Part shown: positions 6,042 to 6,484 of the stretch, piece by piece
Position numbering within the stretch: the first letter of the stretch is position 1
Layout of the letters: each line of letters opens with the position of its first letter
Source: Gammaproteobacteria bacterium
Lineage (GTDB): Bacteria; Pseudomonadota; Gammaproteobacteria; Pseudomonadales; Azotimanducaceae
Assembly: GCA_002690405.1 (NCBI GenBank)
Contig: NZEI01000115.1
Span: 12,598 to 19,081, forward strand
Length of the DNA stretch: 6,484 nucleotides
Direction of reading: 5' to 3'
Position numbers and translations under genes: made by a program
The notes under the pieces: model-generated
What the model saw: only the letters and a program-made list of their open reading frames with translations
Database searches by the model: none
Told to the model about the DNA's origin: nothing

Positions 6042-6484
6042 ACCAGAACCCACCAACGCTGGACGGAGTAAAAGCAAAATTTCAGCGCGCCGAGCAGCGT
6101 GTTGGCAAGGTCCCGTTCTGGACTAAATTTGCACAAGGGTTCAGTGCGCTTCCGGGCCAACATAAAGAGTGGGCATTCAACACTTTGTTGCTGTTGTACT
6201 ACTCTCAGGTACTCGGCCTACCAGCAAGCACAGCCTCGATCGTCCTGGCTATTTCATTGGTGTTCGATGCCATTTCAGATCCCATGGCGGGTGCTTTTTC
6301 CGACAGCTACCGCAGCAGATTTGGCAGACGTCACGCTTTGATGCTCATGTCAATTCTCCCTTCTTGTGGCGCGATGTATGCCTTATTCGCACCGCCAGAA
6401 GACCTGAGCACTGCGGCGCTCGCGGTCTGGCTGCTAGTAAGTACCGTAACTTTGCGGGTGAGTTTCTCTTTCTTTGCCGTGCCA
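6038..6484 (+). CDS. GPH-type (MFS_2) sugar:cation symporter, N-terminal part, cut by window edge
   Basis: The frame from GTG 6038 runs 149 codons to the window end without a stop. Hydrophobic stretches at about residues 46-61, 64-80, 101-118 and 126-148 look like the first membrane helices of an inner-membrane carrier. The segment DAISDPMAG (77-85), then FSD (87-89) and RSRFGRRH (92-99), is the signature of the glycoside-pentoside-hexuronide:cation symporter family. Asp77 and Asp81 have the D-x-x-x-D spacing of the cation-binding pair in E. coli MelB, so cation-coupled uptake of a sugar or glycoside is the best guess; the substrate is unknown. The GTG start has AGGG 8 bases upstream. An in-frame TTG at 6011 is possible, but the frame is closed by TAA at 5987. 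Complete family members have about 450-500 residues, so two thirds lie beyond the window. It follows selB by 111 bases. Confidence 0.85.
   Translation, partial: MNQNPPTLDGVKAKFQRAEQRVGKVPFWTKFAQGFSALPGQHKEWAFNTLLLLYYSQVLGLPASTASIVLAISLVFDAISDPMAGAFSDSYRSRFGRRHALMLMSILPSCGAMYALFAPPEDLSTAALAVWLLVSTVTLRVSFSFFAVP

Noticed and set aside
6099..6341. 80-codon plus-strand frame inside the transporter gene
   Set aside because: It overlaps the transporter in another frame, and the transporter frame has clear family motifs and membrane segments while this one has none.

Overview
The window looks like chromosomal core DNA from a Gram-negative bacterium, most probably a gammaproteobacterium. The citrate synthase is of the long, hexameric (type II) kind, and SelA and SelB resemble the Escherichia coli proteins along their whole length. 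Base composition appears moderate and even, and I see no insertion sequence, CRISPR array, prophage gene, rRNA or tRNA. A marine gammaproteobacterium would fit, but that is only an impression from protein resemblance.

Layout, left to right. (1) Positions 1-170, minus strand: the N-terminal part of a secreted alpha/beta-hydrolase, cut by the window edge. (2) Positions 171-398: a 228-bp divergent gap without a convincing gene or clear promoter; it should hold the control regions of the hydrolase and of gltA. (3) Positions 399-1685, plus strand: gltA, citrate synthase, a single-gene unit closed by a perfect GC-rich hairpin with A and T tracts at 1703-1731. That hairpin also serves the converging gene. 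(4) Positions 1740-2627, minus strand: a beta-hydroxyacid dehydrogenase of the 3-hydroxyisobutyrate dehydrogenase/tartronate semialdehyde reductase family. (5) Positions 2628-2741: a 114-bp divergent gap. (6) Positions 2742-4091 and 4088-5926, plus strand: selA and selB, overlapping by 4 bp (ATGA). (7) Positions 5927-6037: a short gap that may encode a 22-residue leader peptide whose stop overlaps the next start as GTGA. (8) Positions 6038-6484, plus strand: the N-terminal third of a sugar:cation symporter of the GPH/MFS_2 type, cut by the right edge.

How the genes work together: selA and selB are a real functional pair. SelA converts seryl-tRNA(Sec) to selenocysteinyl-tRNA(Sec), and SelB delivers it to the ribosome at UGA codons marked by a SECIS hairpin. 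The other required parts (selC, selD and a selenoprotein such as formate dehydrogenase) are not in the window. The remaining genes are ordinary metabolism and transport, and nothing in the sequence ties them to selenium. I found no clearly new system. The most interesting unexplained piece is the small overlapping reading frame and ribosome-site hairpin in front of the transporter.
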